Below, in pieces: positions 8,989 through 17,950 of a DNA stretch of 64,000 bases. The notes below the pieces were generated by a model. The model saw nothing but the letters and a program-made list of their open reading frames with translations, made no database searches and was not told the origin of the DNA. Numbering within the stretch: position 1 is the first letter of the stretch; each line of letters opens with the position of its first letter. The DNA lies in contig NZ_PJON01000002.1 in the NCBI RefSeq assembly GCF_002900975.1, positions 124,001-188,000 on the forward strand, written 5' to 3'. A program made the position numbers and the translations under genes. The stretch comes from Tabrizicola aquatica (GTDB lineage Bacteria > Pseudomonadota > Alphaproteobacteria > Rhodobacterales > Rhodobacteraceae).

Positions 8989-9216
8989 TTACGCCGCCTC
9001 GACCGCAGGCCGCCGGATCGCCCCGGCCGCGTCCAGGACCAGGGGCCGGAACCCCGCCCCGCCCGCGTCCAGCAGCTCGAACAACTGCCGCCGCATCCGG
9101 GGGTCCCAGAAGTCGTTGATATGAGAGGCCAGCAGCGCCACCCCCTCGGCATGGGGCTTCGATTCCATGAACTGCGCGATCTGGTTCGCCATCCGCGTGA
9201 TCTTTTCAGCCGACAT
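8989..9216 (-). CDS. fdsD: formate dehydrogenase subunit delta
   Basis: 75 residues beginning MSAEKITRMANQIAQFMES, followed by HINDFWDPRMRRQLFELLD. This small subunit has the typical length and the IxxFWDPRMR motif of FdsD. It is associated with assembly or stability of soluble NAD-dependent molybdenum formate dehydrogenases. It is the last gene of the fds operon and overlaps fdhD by 11 nt. The 73-bp repeat begins just after its stop codon. Confidence 0.93.
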   Translation of the reverse strand: MSAEKITRMANQIAQFMESKPHAEGVALLASHINDFWDPRMRRQLFELLDAGGAGFRPLVLDAAGAIRRPAVEAA

Positions 9217-10006
9217 GGGCGCTCTCCATCCTCAATCGATCCGTGTGCGAGAAGACCTCGAACCGGTCCCCCTTTGCCAGCGCGACCAGGGTGATCCCCA
9301 CCCGCTCGGCCAGTTCCACCGCCGCGACCGTGGGGGCCGAGACGGCAATGATCATCGGCGCGCCCAGCATGGCGACCTTCTGGACCATATCGGTCGAGAC
9401 GCGAGAGGTCAGCACGACCGCCCCCATAGGCTGCGTGCTGGCACGCACCATCGCCCCGACCAGCTTGTCCAGCGCGTTGTGCCGGCCCACATCCTCCCGC
9501 GCAAGCAGGACCCGGCCGTTCCAGAACGCCGCGCCATGCACCGCTCGCGTCGCGTCATGCAGCCGCTGTTCCCCCGGCAGCGCCGCCACCGCCGCCTGCA
9601 CCTGGGCGGGCGTCATGCTGAAGGCCGATGGCGGCACCACCGGCACCTCGCGCAGCGCCTGGTCGATCGAGTCGATCCCGCACAGCCCGCAGCCTACCGG
9701 GCCGGACATCGTGCGACGCCGGGCCGCCAGCCGCGCCTCGGCCTCGGGGTGCAGCCAGACCTGGACGTCCAGACCACGCGGCACCGGCTCGACCTCGACC
9801 GACAGGATCTCCTCCGGCCGGGCGATGCCTTCGGTCAGCGCAAACCCGAACCCGAAATCCTCCAGGTCCGCCGGGGTCGCCATCATCACCGCCTGCGTCG
9901 TCCCGTTGAACGACAGAGCGACGGCCACCTCTTCGGGCAGCACCCGCTCGCCGGCCGCAACCGACGAACCGAACACCAACCGAGGGGTGGCCCGCGCGCC
10001 CTTCAT
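9206..10006 (-). CDS. fdhD: FdhD, sulfurtransferase for formate dehydrogenase maturation
   Basis: 266 residues from the ATG at 10004-10006, which overlaps the fdsA stop (ATGA). Signatures are LPEEVAVALSFNGTTQAVMMATP, DFGFGFALTEGI, the CGLCG cysteine loop, LAREDVGRHNALDKLVG and TSRVSTDMVQKVAMLGAP. FdhD passes sulfur to the molybdenum cofactor so that formate dehydrogenase can be active. Its place directly after fdsA is the usual arrangement. The reading frame extends 19 codons upstream, but that part is antisense-free sequence inside fdsA and has no family similarity. Confidence 0.95.
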   Translation of the reverse strand: MKGARATPRLVFGSSVAAGERVLPEEVAVALSFNGTTQAVMMATPADLEDFGFGFALTEGIARPEEILSVEVEPVPRGLDVQVWLHPEAEARLAARRRTMSGPVGCGLCGIDSIDQALREVPVVPPSAFSMTPAQVQAAVAALPGEQRLHDATRAVHGAAFWNGRVLLAREDVGRHNALDKLVGAMVRASTQPMGAVVLTSRVSTDMVQKVAMLGAPMIIAVSAPTVAAVELAERVGITLVALAKGDRFEVFSHTDRLRMESAHVG

Positions 10007-12894
10007 TCCGCCGCCAGAATCCGCCGCGACAGGGCCGCCTGCGCCGCGTATTCCTCTTGCCATTCGGACGGGCCGTTGGACGGGCTGACCTGCACCGCCG
10101 TCACCTTGTATTCCGGGCAGTTCGTCGCCCAGTCACTGAAGTCGGTGGTGATGACGTTCGCCTGCGTGTCCGGGTGGTGGAAGGTCGTGTAGACCACACC
10201 GGGTGAGACCTTGTCGGTGATCGTCGCCTTCAGCGTGGTTTCCCCCGAGCGTGAGGCCAGCCGGACGAAGTCGCCTTCCCGGATACCCCGGTTTTCGGCG
10301 TCATGCGGGTGGATCTCCAAGAGATCCTCGTCATGCCACACCACGTTGGCCGTCCGCCGGGTCTGCGCGCCCACGTTGTACTGCGACAGGATACGCCCCG
10401 TCGTCAGCAACAGCGGGAAGCGCGGGCCGGTCTTTTCGTCCGTCGCCACGTATTCGGTGCGGATGAACTTGCCCTTGCCGCGGACAAACCCGTCGATGTG
10501 CATCAAGGGCGTGCCTTCCGGCGCCTTGTCGTTGCAGGGCCACTGGACGCTGCCCATGGTCTCGATCTTCTCATAGTTCACACCGGCAAAGGACGGCGTG
10601 GTCATGGCGATTTCGTCCATGATCTGCGACGGGTGGGTGTAGCCCCAGTTCGCCCCCATCGCGTTGGCAAACATCTGGGTCACTTCCCAGTCGGCATAGC
10701 CCTGCTTCGGGGCCATCACCTTGCGGACCATGTTGATCCGCCGCTCGGCGTTGGTGAAGGTGCCGTCCTTTTCCAGGAAGGACGAGCCGGGGAAGAACAC
10801 ATGCGCGTAGTTCGCGGTTTCGTTCAGGAACAGGTCGTGGACGATCACGCATTCCATCGCCGCAAGACCCGCCGCGACGTGGTGGGTGTCGGGGTCGGAT
10901 TGCAGGATGTCCTCGCCCTGGCAGTACAGGCCCTTGAACGTGCCCTCGACCGCCGCATCCAGCATGTTCGGGATGCGCAGGCCGGGTTCCGGGTCGATGG
11001 TCACGCCCCACGCTTTCTCATAGATCGCGCGGACCTCGGGGTTTTTCACATGGCGGTAGCCCGGCAGTTCATGCGGGAACGAGCCCATGTCGCAGGAACC
11101 CTGCACGTTGTTCTGCCCGCGCAACGGGTTCACGCCCACGCCCTTGCGACCGATGTTGCCGGTCAGCATCGCAAGGTTGGCGATCCCGATGACGGTGGTC
11201 GACCCCTGCGAGTGTTCTGTCACGCCCAGCCCGTAGTAGATCGCCCCATTGCCGCCGGTCGCGTACAGACGCGCGGCCTTGCGGATTTCCTCGGCCGGGA
11301 CGCCCGTGACCAGTTCCACCGCTTCGGGGGAGTGGTTGGGGGCGCCGATGAACTCGGCATAATCCTGGAACTCATCCCAGTCGCAACGCTCACGGATGAA
11401 GGTCTCGTTGTACAGCTTCTCGGTGACGATCACGTGGGCCAGCGCCGATACGACAGCCACGTTCGTCCCCGGCGTCAGCGCCAGGTGATGCGCGGCCTTG
11501 TAGTGCGGGCCTTCCACCGTTTCCGTGCGGCGCGGGTCGACGACGATCAGCTTCGCGCCCTGCCGCAGCCGCTTCTTCATGCGCGATGCAAAGACCGGGT
11601 GCGCGGCCGAGGGGTTCGCGCCGATCACCATGATCACGTCGGACTCTTCGACGCTGTCAAAGTCCTGCGTGCCGGCGCTGGTGCCGAAGGTCTGACCCAG
11701 GCCATAGCCCGTGGGCGAGTGGCACACCCGGGCGCAGGTATCGGTGTTGTTGTTCATGAACACCGCGCGGGTCAGCTTCTGGACGAGGTAGGTTTCCTCG
11801 TTCGTACAGCGGCTGGAGGTGATCACGCCGACGGAATTCCGCCCGTACTTGGCCTGGATGCCCTTCATCTTGGCAGCGGCAAACTCCATCGCCTCGGCCC
11901 AGGACACTTCCTGCCAGGGCTGGTCGATGCTGTCGCGGATCATCGGCTTCAGGATGCGGTCCTGGTGCGTGGCGTAGCCATAGGCGAAGCGGCCCTTGAC
12001 GCAGGAATGGCCCCGGTTGGCCTTGCCGTGCTTGTAGGGGGTCATGCGGACCAGCTCGTCGCCCCGCATCTCGGCCTTGAACGAACAACCCACACCGCAA
12101 TAGGCGCAGGTGGTGATGATGCTGCGGTCCGGGGTGCCGATGTCGATCACCGACTTTTCGGTCAGCGTCGCCGTCGGGCAGGCCTGCACGCAAGCGCCGC
12201 AGGACACGCAGTCCGAGGTCAAGGCGTCATCGGTCTTGGCGCCGAACGACACACGGCTGTCGAAGCCCCGGCCCTCGATGGTCAGCGCGAAAGTGCCCTG
12301 CACTTCCTCACAAGCCCGGACGCAGCGCGAGCAGACGATGCATTTCGCCGGGTCATAGGCGAAATAGGGATTGGAGTTGTCCTTCGGCAGCCACTGCGGG
12401 TTCGCCTCGCCGCTGGTGTTCTTCACCGTGAAGTGGTTCGCGAATTCGCCCGTCGGCGCAGGTTCGTACCGCACGTCGCGCAGGCCCACCGCGCCCGCCA
12501 TGTCCTGCAACTCGCAGTCGCCATTCGCCGCACAGGTCAGGCAGTCCAGCGGGTGGTCCGAGATGTAAAGCTCCATCACCCCGCGCCGCAGCTGCTTCAG
12601 CTTGGAGTTCTGGGTGTGGACCTTCAGCCCCGGCGCCACCGGAGTGGTGCAGGACGCCGGAGTACCATTGCGGCCCTCGATCTCGACCAGGCACAGACGG
12701 CAGGACCCGAACGCCTCCATGTTGTCGCTGGCGCACAGCTTGGGGACGGAAATCCCGATCTCTGCCGCCGCGCGCATGATGCTGGTGCCCTCGGGCACGG
12801 TCACGTCAAAGCCGTCGATGTTAAGCGTGACCATCGTCTTGGACTTCGAGGCAGGGGTGCCGAAGTCGCGGTCGGGGATGATGAAGTCTTTCAT
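10003..12894 (-). CDS. fdsA: NAD-dependent formate dehydrogenase, catalytic alpha subunit
   Basis: 963 residues. N-terminal [2Fe-2S] domain (GSCRLCLVEIEG, PASCTTPV), then a His/Cys cluster (DHPLDCLTCAANGDC), two [4Fe-4S] clusters (CIVCSRCVRACEE and CVSCGACVQACP), the cluster CAYCGVGCSFKAEM, and a bis-MGD oxidoreductase domain. The molybdenum ligand is cysteine in CARVCHSPTGYG, so this is not a selenoprotein. The subunit oxidises formate to CO2 and passes electrons to FdsB. Start and stop overlap fdsB and fdhD by 4 nt, giving one coupled operon. Confidence 0.97.
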   Translation of the reverse strand: MKDFIIPDRDFGTPASKSKTMVTLNIDGFDVTVPEGTSIMRAAAEIGISVPKLCASDNMEAFGSCRLCLVEIEGRNGTPASCTTPVAPGLKVHTQNSKLKQLRRGVMELYISDHPLDCLTCAANGDCELQDMAGAVGLRDVRYEPAPTGEFANHFTVKNTSGEANPQWLPKDNSNPYFAYDPAKCIVCSRCVRACEEVQGTFALTIEGRGFDSRVSFGAKTDDALTSDCVSCGACVQACPTATLTEKSVIDIGTPDRSIITTCAYCGVGCSFKAEMRGDELVRMTPYKHGKANRGHSCVKGRFAYGYATHQDRILKPMIRDSIDQPWQEVSWAEAMEFAAAKMKGIQAKYGRNSVGVITSSRCTNEETYLVQKLTRAVFMNNNTDTCARVCHSPTGYGLGQTFGTSAGTQDFDSVEESDVIMVIGANPSAAHPVFASRMKKRLRQGAKLIVVDPRRTETVEGPHYKAAHHLALTPGTNVAVVSALAHVIVTEKLYNETFIRERCDWDEFQDYAEFIGAPNHSPEAVELVTGVPAEEIRKAARLYATGGNGAIYYGLGVTEHSQGSTTVIGIANLAMLTGNIGRKGVGVNPLRGQNNVQGSCDMGSFPHELPGYRHVKNPEVRAIYEKAWGVTIDPEPGLRIPNMLDAAVEGTFKGLYCQGEDILQSDPDTHHVAAGLAAMECVIVHDLFLNETANYAHVFFPGSSFLEKDGTFTNAERRINMVRKVMAPKQGYADWEVTQMFANAMGANWGYTHPSQIMDEIAMTTPSFAGVNYEKIETMGSVQWPCNDKAPEGTPLMHIDGFVRGKGKFIRTEYVATDEKTGPRFPLLLTTGRILSQYNVGAQTRRTANVVWHDEDLLEIHPHDAENRGIREGDFVRLASRSGETTLKATITDKVSPGVVYTTFHHPDTQANVITTDFSDWATNCPEYKVTAVQVSPSNGPSEWQEEYAAQAALSRRILAAE

Positions 12895-14396
12895 TCTGCA
12901 GCCTCTTTCGCGCGGGCGAAGTCATCGGGGAAATGGGTCAGCGCGCTCATCACCGGATAGGGGGTGAACCCCCCAAGGGCGCAAAGCGAGCCGGATTTCA
13001 TCGTGTTGCACAGGTCGGTGATCAGCGGGATCGCACTGGCATCGCCCGCGGCCAGACGGTCCAGCGTTTCCACGCCCCGCACCGCACCGATGCGGCAGGG
13101 GGTGCATTTGCCGCAGGATTCGATGGCGCAGAACTCCATCGCGAAGCGGGCCATGGCCAGCATGTCGGTCGAGTCGTCGGCAATGGTCAGGCCGGCATGG
13201 CCGATCAGCCCGTCCTTGGCGCCAAACTCCTCGTACCCGAAGGGCGTGTCGAACAGCGACGGCGGGAACCAGGCGCCCAGGGGGCCACCGACCTGCACCG
13301 CCTTGACCGGGCGACCACTGGCCGTGCCGCCGCCGATCTCGTTGACGATCTGGCCCAGCGTAAGGCCGAACGCCACTTCGTAAAGCCCGCCGAACTTGAC
13401 GTTCCCGGCGATCTGCAGCGGGATCGTGCCCCGGCTGCGGCCCAGACCGAAGTCCTTGTAGAACGCCGCACCCTTGGCCATGATCACCGGAACCGAGGCC
13501 AGCGAGATCACGTTGTTCACCACCGTGGGCCGCCCCATGAACCCTTGCAGCGCCGGCAAAGGCGGCTTGGCACGCACCACGCCGCGCTTGCCCTCCAGGC
13601 TGTTCAGAAGCGAGGTTTCCTCGCCGCAGACATAGGCCCCCGCGCCCACACGGATTTCCATGTCGAAACGCGGACCAAGCACCCCGGCCTCACGCGCGAT
13701 CTTCACCGCGGCGTCCATCACCCGGATCGCCACCGGATATTCGCTGCGGATATAGACGTAGCCCTTGGTCGCCCCGCAGGCCAACCCGGCAATCGCCATG
13801 CCCTCGATCAGCGTGAAGGGGTCGCCCTCCATCAGCATCCGGTCGGCGAAAGTGGCGCTGTCGCCCTCATCCGCGTTGCAGACGATGTATTTCTGGTCGC
13901 CCGGCGCCTCAGACACCGTCTTCCACTTGATCCCCGTCGGGAAACCGGCACCACCGCGACCGCGCAGACCGCTTTCGGTCACCTCGGCCACGATCTGGGT
14001 CCTGGTCATCGCAACGGCACGCTCCAGCCCCACCAGCCCGCCATGCGCGACGTAATCCTCCAGCGACAGGGGATCGATCACGCCCACCCGAGCAAAGGTC
14101 AGCCGGGTCTGACCCTTCATCCAGGGCAGCTCATCGACCAAGCCCAGCGCCTTCGGATGCGCGGCCAGATCGCCGAACAGCCCCGGCACGTCAGCGACCG
14201 TCAGCGGGCCAAAGCCCACACGGCCCGCATCCGTCACCACCTCAACCAGCGGCTCCAGCCACACCATCCCGCGACTGCCATTGCGGACGACCTGAACCGT
14301 AACCCCACGACGCGCGGCTTCAGCTTCAATGGCGGCAACCAGAGCATCCGCGCCCAGGGCAACCGCAACACTGTCCAGAGGAACGTAAAGCTTCAT
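12891..14396 (-). CDS. fdsB: formate dehydrogenase, NADH/FMN-binding beta subunit
   Basis: 501 residues. A thioredoxin-like N-terminal domain (to about residue 90) precedes a NuoF-like core: GRGGAGFPTGIKWKTV for FMN/NADH, CNADEGDSATFADRM, and IRVGAGAYVCGEETSLLNSLEG. Near the C terminus ESCGKCTPCRIGAVRG binds a [4Fe-4S] cluster. FdsB transfers electrons from formate oxidation to NAD+. ATGA overlaps join it to both fdsG and fdsA. Confidence 0.97.
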   Translation of the reverse strand: MKLYVPLDSVAVALGADALVAAIEAEAARRGVTVQVVRNGSRGMVWLEPLVEVVTDAGRVGFGPLTVADVPGLFGDLAAHPKALGLVDELPWMKGQTRLTFARVGVIDPLSLEDYVAHGGLVGLERAVAMTRTQIVAEVTESGLRGRGGAGFPTGIKWKTVSEAPGDQKYIVCNADEGDSATFADRMLMEGDPFTLIEGMAIAGLACGATKGYVYIRSEYPVAIRVMDAAVKIAREAGVLGPRFDMEIRVGAGAYVCGEETSLLNSLEGKRGVVRAKPPLPALQGFMGRPTVVNNVISLASVPVIMAKGAAFYKDFGLGRSRGTIPLQIAGNVKFGGLYEVAFGLTLGQIVNEIGGGTASGRPVKAVQVGGPLGAWFPPSLFDTPFGYEEFGAKDGLIGHAGLTIADDSTDMLAMARFAMEFCAIESCGKCTPCRIGAVRGVETLDRLAAGDASAIPLITDLCNTMKSGSLCALGGFTPYPVMSALTHFPDDFARAKEAAE

Positions 14397-14851
14397 TTCG
14401 CCACCTCTGCCAGAACGCCCTCATCACAGCGACCCACCAGCCTCCCATCGACCATCGCCGCCGGTCCGCAGGCGCAAAGGCCCAGGCAGAACACCGGCTC
14501 CAGCGTCACGCGGCCATCGGGCGTGGTCTCGTGCCAGTCGATCCCCAGCGCCGCCTTGATCCGGTCCGCAACCGCATCCGCGCCAACGGTCTGGCACGCC
14601 TCGGCCCGGCACAACTTCAGCACATGCCGACCAGCCGGGGCCGCGCGGAAATCGTGGTAGAAACTGATCACCCCATGCACCTCCGCCTTGGACAGCATCA
14701 GCGCTTTGGCGATCTGCGGCACGGCACTGTCGGGGACATAGCCGAAGGCTTCCTGGATCGCGTGAAGGATCGGCAACAGCGGACCCTCCAGCCCGCGATG
14801 GGCGTCAAGGATCTCGGCGATCCGGTCTGTTTGGGCGTGGGAATCGAGCAT
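14393..14851 (-). CDS. fdsG: formate dehydrogenase gamma subunit, NuoE-like [2Fe-2S] protein
   Basis: 152 residues from the ATG at 14849-14851. An upstream in-frame start at 14935 would run the frame through the presumed operator, and the first 28 residues look non-family. GPLLPILHAIQEAFGYVP and the four cysteines in CRAEACQ and CLGLCACGPAAMVDG show the NuoE-like [2Fe-2S] thioredoxin fold. FdsG works with FdsB in the diaphorase module. It is the first structural gene of the fds operon. Confidence 0.95.
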   Translation of the reverse strand: MLDSHAQTDRIAEILDAHRGLEGPLLPILHAIQEAFGYVPDSAVPQIAKALMLSKAEVHGVISFYHDFRAAPAGRHVLKLCRAEACQTVGADAVADRIKAALGIDWHETTPDGRVTLEPVFCLGLCACGPAAMVDGRLVGRCDEGVLAEVAK

Positions 14852-14879
14852 GCGGGCAAACCTCTGGCTGGCATGCAGA

Positions 14880-14919
14880 GGTATACGCCGATTGATAGGC
14901 ATATCAATGCCGATATACC
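14880..14919. promoter_or_regulatory. candidate LysR operator of the fds operon
   Basis: Between the LysR gene and fdsG lies a nested dyad with one centre (14899.5): outer arms GGTATA/TATACC (14880-14885 and 14914-14919) and inner arms ATTGATA/TATCAAT (14891-14897 and 14902-14908). A second dyad CGATAG/CTATCG (14926-14931 and 14939-14944) overlaps the regulator's stop codon. This matches the usual LysR layout of a T-N11-A recognition site plus a second site. Binding is inferred from symmetry and position only. Confidence 0.7.
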
Positions 14920-14938
14920 GTCGAACGATAGACAAACC

Positions 14939-15820
14939 CTATCGAAACAGCCGCACCGCCTCATCCACCAGCGCCTGCAGGACCGGAGTTTGCGGGTCAC
15001 GCCGCGCCGCGATCAGGCCGACCGTATGCTCCGCCTCCGGCTCGACGATGGGGATCGAATGCAACCGTCCATCCGCCACGAACATATCCGCCAGCTTCTT
15101 CGGCACCACGCTCGCCCAGCGCCCGGTCAGCACATGCGCGACCAAAGCCATCGTCGAGTTCGATTCAATCATCGGCACCGCATCCACCCCAGCCTCGCCC
15201 AGATGCTGGTTCACGATCCGCCGGTTCTGCATGTCCGACGTCAGCAGACACAACGGCACCGACGAAAGCTCGTTCCACGTCACCTGCCGCCGCCCGGCCA
15301 TTTCCGACCCCGGCGCAATCAGCAGCCGGTAGAACTCGGTATACAAAGGCACCTGGCTGACCCGGCCCAGGGGTTCGTTGTCCAGATAGGTGATCCCGGC
15401 TTCCAGGTCCAAAGCCTCGATCCCGGTCAGGATCTCGATGCTGGTGCGCGACAGGATCGACACGCGGACATTGGGGTGCTTTTGCGTGAACGGCCCCGTC
15501 AGGTCGGCCACCATCGGCAGCGCGGTCGGAATGACCCCAATCCGCAGGTTGCCGGACAGGCCGGTGCGGACCACCCGCATCTCGTCCTTCAGCGCGCGCA
15601 CGTCGCCGACGATGCCTAGCGCCCGGTCCAAAACGCGCTGACCCTCGGGCGTCAGGCCCTGGAACCGGCTGCCGCGGAACACAAGCTGCACGCCCAGTTG
15701 ATCCTCCAGCTGCCGGATCGCGGACGACAGCGACGGCTGCGTGACCCCGCAAACCTCGGCCGCGCGGCCAAAGTGCCGCTCTTTCGCCAGCGCGATGAAC
15801 ATTTCCAGCTTGTCGATCAT
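14939..15820 (-). CDS. LysR-family transcriptional regulator of formate dehydrogenase
   Basis: 293 residues from the ATG at 15818-15820. The N-terminal winged helix-turn-helix is clear (MFIALAKERHFGRAAEVCGV, TQPSLSSAIRQLEDQLG, LVFRGSRFQGLTPEG). A periplasmic-binding-like effector domain follows (GNLRIGVIPTALP onward). Immediately downstream on the same strand is fdsG, with a symmetric candidate operator in the 87-nt gap. It is co-directional with its targets, whereas LysR genes are more often divergent. It probably senses formate or a related metabolite, by analogy with FdsR-type regulators. Confidence 0.93.
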   Translation of the reverse strand: MIDKLEMFIALAKERHFGRAAEVCGVTQPSLSSAIRQLEDQLGVQLVFRGSRFQGLTPEGQRVLDRALGIVGDVRALKDEMRVVRTGLSGNLRIGVIPTALPMVADLTGPFTQKHPNVRVSILSRTSIEILTGIEALDLEAGITYLDNEPLGRVSQVPLYTEFYRLLIAPGSEMAGRRQVTWNELSSVPLCLLTSDMQNRRIVNQHLGEAGVDAVPMIESNSTMALVAHVLTGRWASVVPKKLADMFVADGRLHSIPIVEPEAEHTVGLIAARRDPQTPVLQALVDEAVRLFR

Positions 15821-15912
15821 CCCCAGACCCTGCCGCGCCCCGCCGCAGCCCGCAAGCCCCCCTCCCCGCATGACCCCTTGCCGGTTGCAGGTCGGGGGCT
15901 TACCTCTGGCCC

Positions 15913-16704
15913 ATGAGACGCTTCCTCCCCTTCCTGCCGAAACCCAGCCTTGTCCCGGTGATACGCCTTGGCGGCACCATCGGCACCGGCTCGCGCGCCC
16001 TGAATGACGAGGCGCTGGCCCCGCTGATCGAAAAGGCCTTCAAGATGAAGCCGGTCGCGGTGGCCTTGCAGGTCAACTCGCCCGGCGGGTCGGCGGTGCA
16101 GTCCAGCCTGATCGCGGCGCGCATCCGGCGGCTGGCCGAGGAGAAGAAGGTTCCCGTCCACGCCTTTGTCGAGGATGTGGCGGCCTCGGGCGGCTATTGG
16201 CTGGCCTGCGCGGCGGATGACATCTGGGTCGATCCCAGCAGCCTTGTCGGTTCCATCGGCGTGATCTTCGCCAGCTTCGGCTTCCCGGAACTGATGGCGC
16301 GTCAGGGGGTAGAGCGTCGGGTGGTCACGGCCGGCCGGTCGAAAAGCTTTGCCGACCCGTTCCTGCCGCAGAAGCCCGAGGATGTGGAGCGGTTGAAAGC
16401 CCTGCAAGGCCCGATCCACCAGGCCTTCATCGACCATGTTCGCGCCTCACGCGGGAAACGGCTAAGCGACACGGCGGACCTGTTCAACGCCGATATCTGG
16501 GCAGGCCAGCATGCGGTGGACCTGGGTCTGGCCGATGGGGTTGCGCATCTGGTGCCGAAGCTGAAGGCGCTTTACGGCGACAAGGTCCGGCTGGTCCCCC
16601 TTGGCCGCAAGCGCAGCCTGTTCCAACGGTTCGGCCTTTCCCTGGTCGACGAGACCCTGGGCGCGGTCGAGGACCGGGCGCTTTGGGCGCGGTATGGCCT
16701 GTAG
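15913..16704 (+). CDS. S49 family peptidase (short SppA type)
   Basis: 263 residues. LQVNSPGGSAVQSSLIAARI and FVEDVAASGGYWLACAAD are S49 signatures. The likely nucleophile is Ser92 (AASGGYW) and the general base Lys144 (GRSKSFADPF). This 52-residue separation is the same as in the short Bacillus SppA. No N-terminal membrane anchor or signal peptide is obvious, so it may act at the cytoplasmic face of the membrane. It begins a plus-strand group with a tiny zinc-ribbon protein and an SDR, each abutting or overlapping. Confidence 0.92.
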   Translation: MRRFLPFLPKPSLVPVIRLGGTIGTGSRALNDEALAPLIEKAFKMKPVAVALQVNSPGGSAVQSSLIAARIRRLAEEKKVPVHAFVEDVAASGGYWLACAADDIWVDPSSLVGSIGVIFASFGFPELMARQGVERRVVTAGRSKSFADPFLPQKPEDVERLKALQGPIHQAFIDHVRASRGKRLSDTADLFNADIWAGQHAVDLGLADGVAHLVPKLKALYGDKVRLVPLGRKRSLFQRFGLSLVDETLGAVEDRALWARYGL

Positions 16705-16890
16705 ATGCTGTTCAAGATCATCTTCGTCTTTCTGCTTCTGATGGTCCTTGTCGCCCTGGTCGGCAGGGTGCTGTTCCCCTCGGCCCTTCCCCGCGTGCTG
16801 CGAAAACGCAAGGGGGCCCCTCGCTGCGCGGACTGCGGGCGCTATCTGATCGGCCGCACGACATGCGACTGCAAAGGGGGCGGGAAATGA
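16705..16890 (+). CDS. 61-residue membrane-anchored zinc-ribbon protein
   Basis: The start codon directly follows the stop of the S49 peptidase gene, and the end overlaps the next gene by 4 nt (ATGA). A single transmembrane segment (about residues 3-25) leads into a basic linker and a small cysteine-rich tail: CADCGRYLIGRTTCDC, a CxxC...CxC arrangement likely to bind zinc. The coupling on both sides supports real translation. Function unknown. It may serve the membrane peptidase before it, but that is only context. Confidence 0.8.
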   Translation: MLFKIIFVFLLLMVLVALVGRVLFPSALPRVLRKRKGAPRCADCGRYLIGRTTCDCKGGGK

Positions 16891-17660
16891 CGGCATTGGT
16901 GACCGGGGCGGGCAAGCGGCTTGGCCGCGCGATGGCGCTGTATCTGGCACGGCGCGGGCATGACGTGGCAGTGCATTACGCCAGTTCGGCTGACGAGGCC
17001 GAGGCCGTGGTGGCCGAGATCCGCGCGCTTGGCCGTAAGGCGCAGGCCTTCCAGGCCGACCTTTTGTCCGAGGATGCGACCCAGGCGCTGATCCCCGCCG
17101 TGACCGCCGCGCTGGGGCCGCTGACCGTGCTGGTCAACAACGCGTCGATCTTCGAATACGACCGGATCGAAACCTCGACCCGCCAAAGCTGGGACCGCCA
17201 CATCGAATCAAACCTGCGTGCGCCCTATGTGCTGACGCAAGCTTTCGCCCGGCAATGCCCCCCGGCCACCCCGGATGAGGCTGGCGAACCCCTCGCCCTG
17301 GGCCTGGTCGTCAACATGATCGACCAGCGCATCCTGAAACTGACGCCCGAGTTCAGCACCTATACCATCGCCAAGATGGGTCTCTGGGCCCTGACCCGCA
17401 CCGCCGCCCAGGGCCTTGCGCCGCATGTCCGCGTGAACGCCATCGGCCCCGGCCCCACCCTGCAGGGCGCCCGGCAATCCGCCCAGCACTTTGCCCGCCA
17501 GCGCGCCGCGACGGTGCTGGGCCGGGGCGCGAATCCCGCCGACATCACCGCCGCACTGGGCTTCTTTCTGGACAGTCCGGCCGTCACCGGCCAGTTCCTT
17601 GCCATCGACGGCGGGCAGCATCTCGCCTGGCAAACCCCCGATGTGCTGGGCGTCGAATAG
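16887..17660 (+). CDS. SDR oxidoreductase, pteridine-reductase-like (FolM/PTR1 type)
   Basis: 257 residues from the ATG at 16887. The cofactor motif is TGAGKRLG. The basic residue before the last glycines (TGxxxRxG) is the variant that marks pteridine reductases and FolM. LVNNASIFEYD and YTIAKMGLWALTR (catalytic YxxxK) complete the SDR pattern, and FFLDSPAVTGQFLAIDGGQHL is a typical C terminus. The likely activity is NADPH-dependent reduction of a pterin such as dihydromonapterin or dihydrofolate. A general SDR activity cannot be excluded. Confidence 0.82.
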   Translation: MTALVTGAGKRLGRAMALYLARRGHDVAVHYASSADEAEAVVAEIRALGRKAQAFQADLLSEDATQALIPAVTAALGPLTVLVNNASIFEYDRIETSTRQSWDRHIESNLRAPYVLTQAFARQCPPATPDEAGEPLALGLVVNMIDQRILKLTPEFSTYTIAKMGLWALTRTAAQGLAPHVRVNAIGPGPTLQGARQSAQHFARQRAATVLGRGANPADITAALGFFLDSPAVTGQFLAIDGGQHLAWQTPDVLGVE

Positions 17661-17950
17661 CGCCCTCCCCCGGAAGTTGTCCACTTTCGCCCCGGCCTTC
17701 ACGCATTCGTCATAATTCGCGTTGAATTTCAGGGATTTGGCGCGCTCCTAAAAATCTTTCGTTAGATTCCAAAGACTTGCAAAAACGCCCAAAAAATAGG
17801 CAACCTCACGAAACCGCCTGAAAACCACGGAAATTCCGCGCTCACGAAAACTTCTCCGCAGAGTTATCCCCAGATTCCGTGGACAGCTTTACCCTTGCCA
17901 GCACCCCGCAGAGGTGGCAGCCCAACCGTAGAATCGACAGACTGTAAGCC

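Noticed and set aside
10003-12894. Possible selenocysteine formate dehydrogenase
   Set aside because: The molybdenum ligand codon gives Cys in CARVCHSPT, and no in-frame TGA is present.
17678-17740. Possible fifth, degenerate copy of the 73-bp element after the SDR gene
   Set aside because: TGTCCAC is followed by a non-palindromic half, and the AGGGATTTGG downstream is about 6 nt out of register. Not enough to count.
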